Of a stretch of DNA of 33,991 nucleotides, positions 33,901-33,991 are shown piece after piece (position 1 is the stretch's first letter; each line of letters opens with the position of its first letter). The translations under genes and the position numbers were made by a program. A model generated the notes under the pieces. The model had not been told where the DNA came from, ran no database searches, and saw only the letters and a program-made list of their open reading frames with translations. The DNA is from Clostridia bacterium (lineage in GTDB: Bacteria > Bacillota > Clostridia > Christensenellales > Aristaeellaceae): assembly GCA_030530315.1 (NCBI GenBank), contig JAUMVG010000037.1, positions 1 through 33,991 on the forward strand, given 5' to 3'.

Positions 33901-33991
33901 TTATTCGGCCTTCTCCTCAGCCTTCACGGCCTTTTTGCGGGGCGCGCGGGGCTTCTTGGCGGGCTTGGCCTCCTCGGCGGGCTTGGCCTCC
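33901..33991 (-). CDS. C-terminal tail of a lysine/alanine-rich protein (partial)
   Basis: Only the last 29 codons are in the window; the start lies beyond the right edge. They encode repeats such as EAKPAEEAKPAKK, then PRAPRKKAVKAEEKAE and a TAA stop. Basic Lys/Pro/Ala tails like this occur on histone-H1-like, HU-like and some ribosomal or nucleoid proteins; which one cannot be told. Confidence 0.6.
   Translation of the reverse strand, partial: EAKPAEEAKPAKKPRAPRKKAVKAEEKAE

Overview
The window reads as a chromosomal segment of a GC-rich, monoderm, Firmicutes/Clostridia-type bacterium, probably an uncultured host-associated lineage. The reasons are strong GGAGG ribosome binding sites, sigma-A promoters of the TTGNNN-N17-TATAAT type, a YesM/YesN-type two-component pair next to a carbohydrate ABC transporter, a lon-engB pair, a DUF1292 protein and a clostridial-style MMPL/YhgE repeat tail. 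Genus cannot be fixed from the sequence alone. There is no phage, insertion sequence, CRISPR array or rRNA. One tRNA-Leu(CAA) lies on the minus strand.

Layout. 1-1695 is the 3' end of a large surface or transport protein, with an acidic linker, a 17-residue tandem repeat and an 11-heptad DGA-type tail, closed by a strong hairpin. 2006-4880 holds a promoter, then a NUDIX hydrolase, an HD phosphohydrolase, a 29-codon lipoprotein-leader ORF, a P1-family autoproteolytic peptidase and a DUF3267 zincin-like membrane protein. 4933-14922 is a sugar-uptake and catabolic locus: sensor kinase, AraC-type response regulator, binding protein, two permeases, an (alpha/alpha)6-barrel GH63/MGH1-like glycosidase, a glycerol-1-phosphate-dehydrogenase-type enzyme and a glycerol-kinase-like FGGY kinase. 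No ABC ATPase gene is present, so a shared MsmX-type ATPase elsewhere is expected. A tandem 20-bp repeat against the -35 of the binding-protein gene is the obvious target of the response regulator.

15094-20266 is a convergent minus-strand operon with its own promoter: Asp/Glu-racemase-like protein, GH127 beta-L-arabinofuranosidase, DUF1537 four-carbon acid-sugar kinase and a BKACE (DUF849) enzyme. This gene combination is not a standard acid-sugar pathway as I know them. 20471-24767 is a TetR regulator divergent from an operon of MBL-fold hydrolase, DUF308, DUF1269, an unrecognised two-helix membrane protein and an SDR; a perfect 15-bp palindrome sits between the divergent genes. A 164-bp element with 18-bp inverted ends lies inside this operon.

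25005-27395 holds the tRNA and an ECF sigma / zinc-finger anti-sigma / SIMPL-domain operon. 27411-32405 is housekeeping: DUF1292 protein, Lon, EngB and aspartate kinase. 32590-33991 (minus) holds a CbbX/SpoVK-like AAA+ ATPase and the lysine-rich tail of another gene.

The most noteworthy points are the two carbohydrate operons with unusual enzyme combinations, the operator-like tandem repeat, and three families of small dispersed or inverted repeats (8938/24922, 14949/32439 and 22684-22847).
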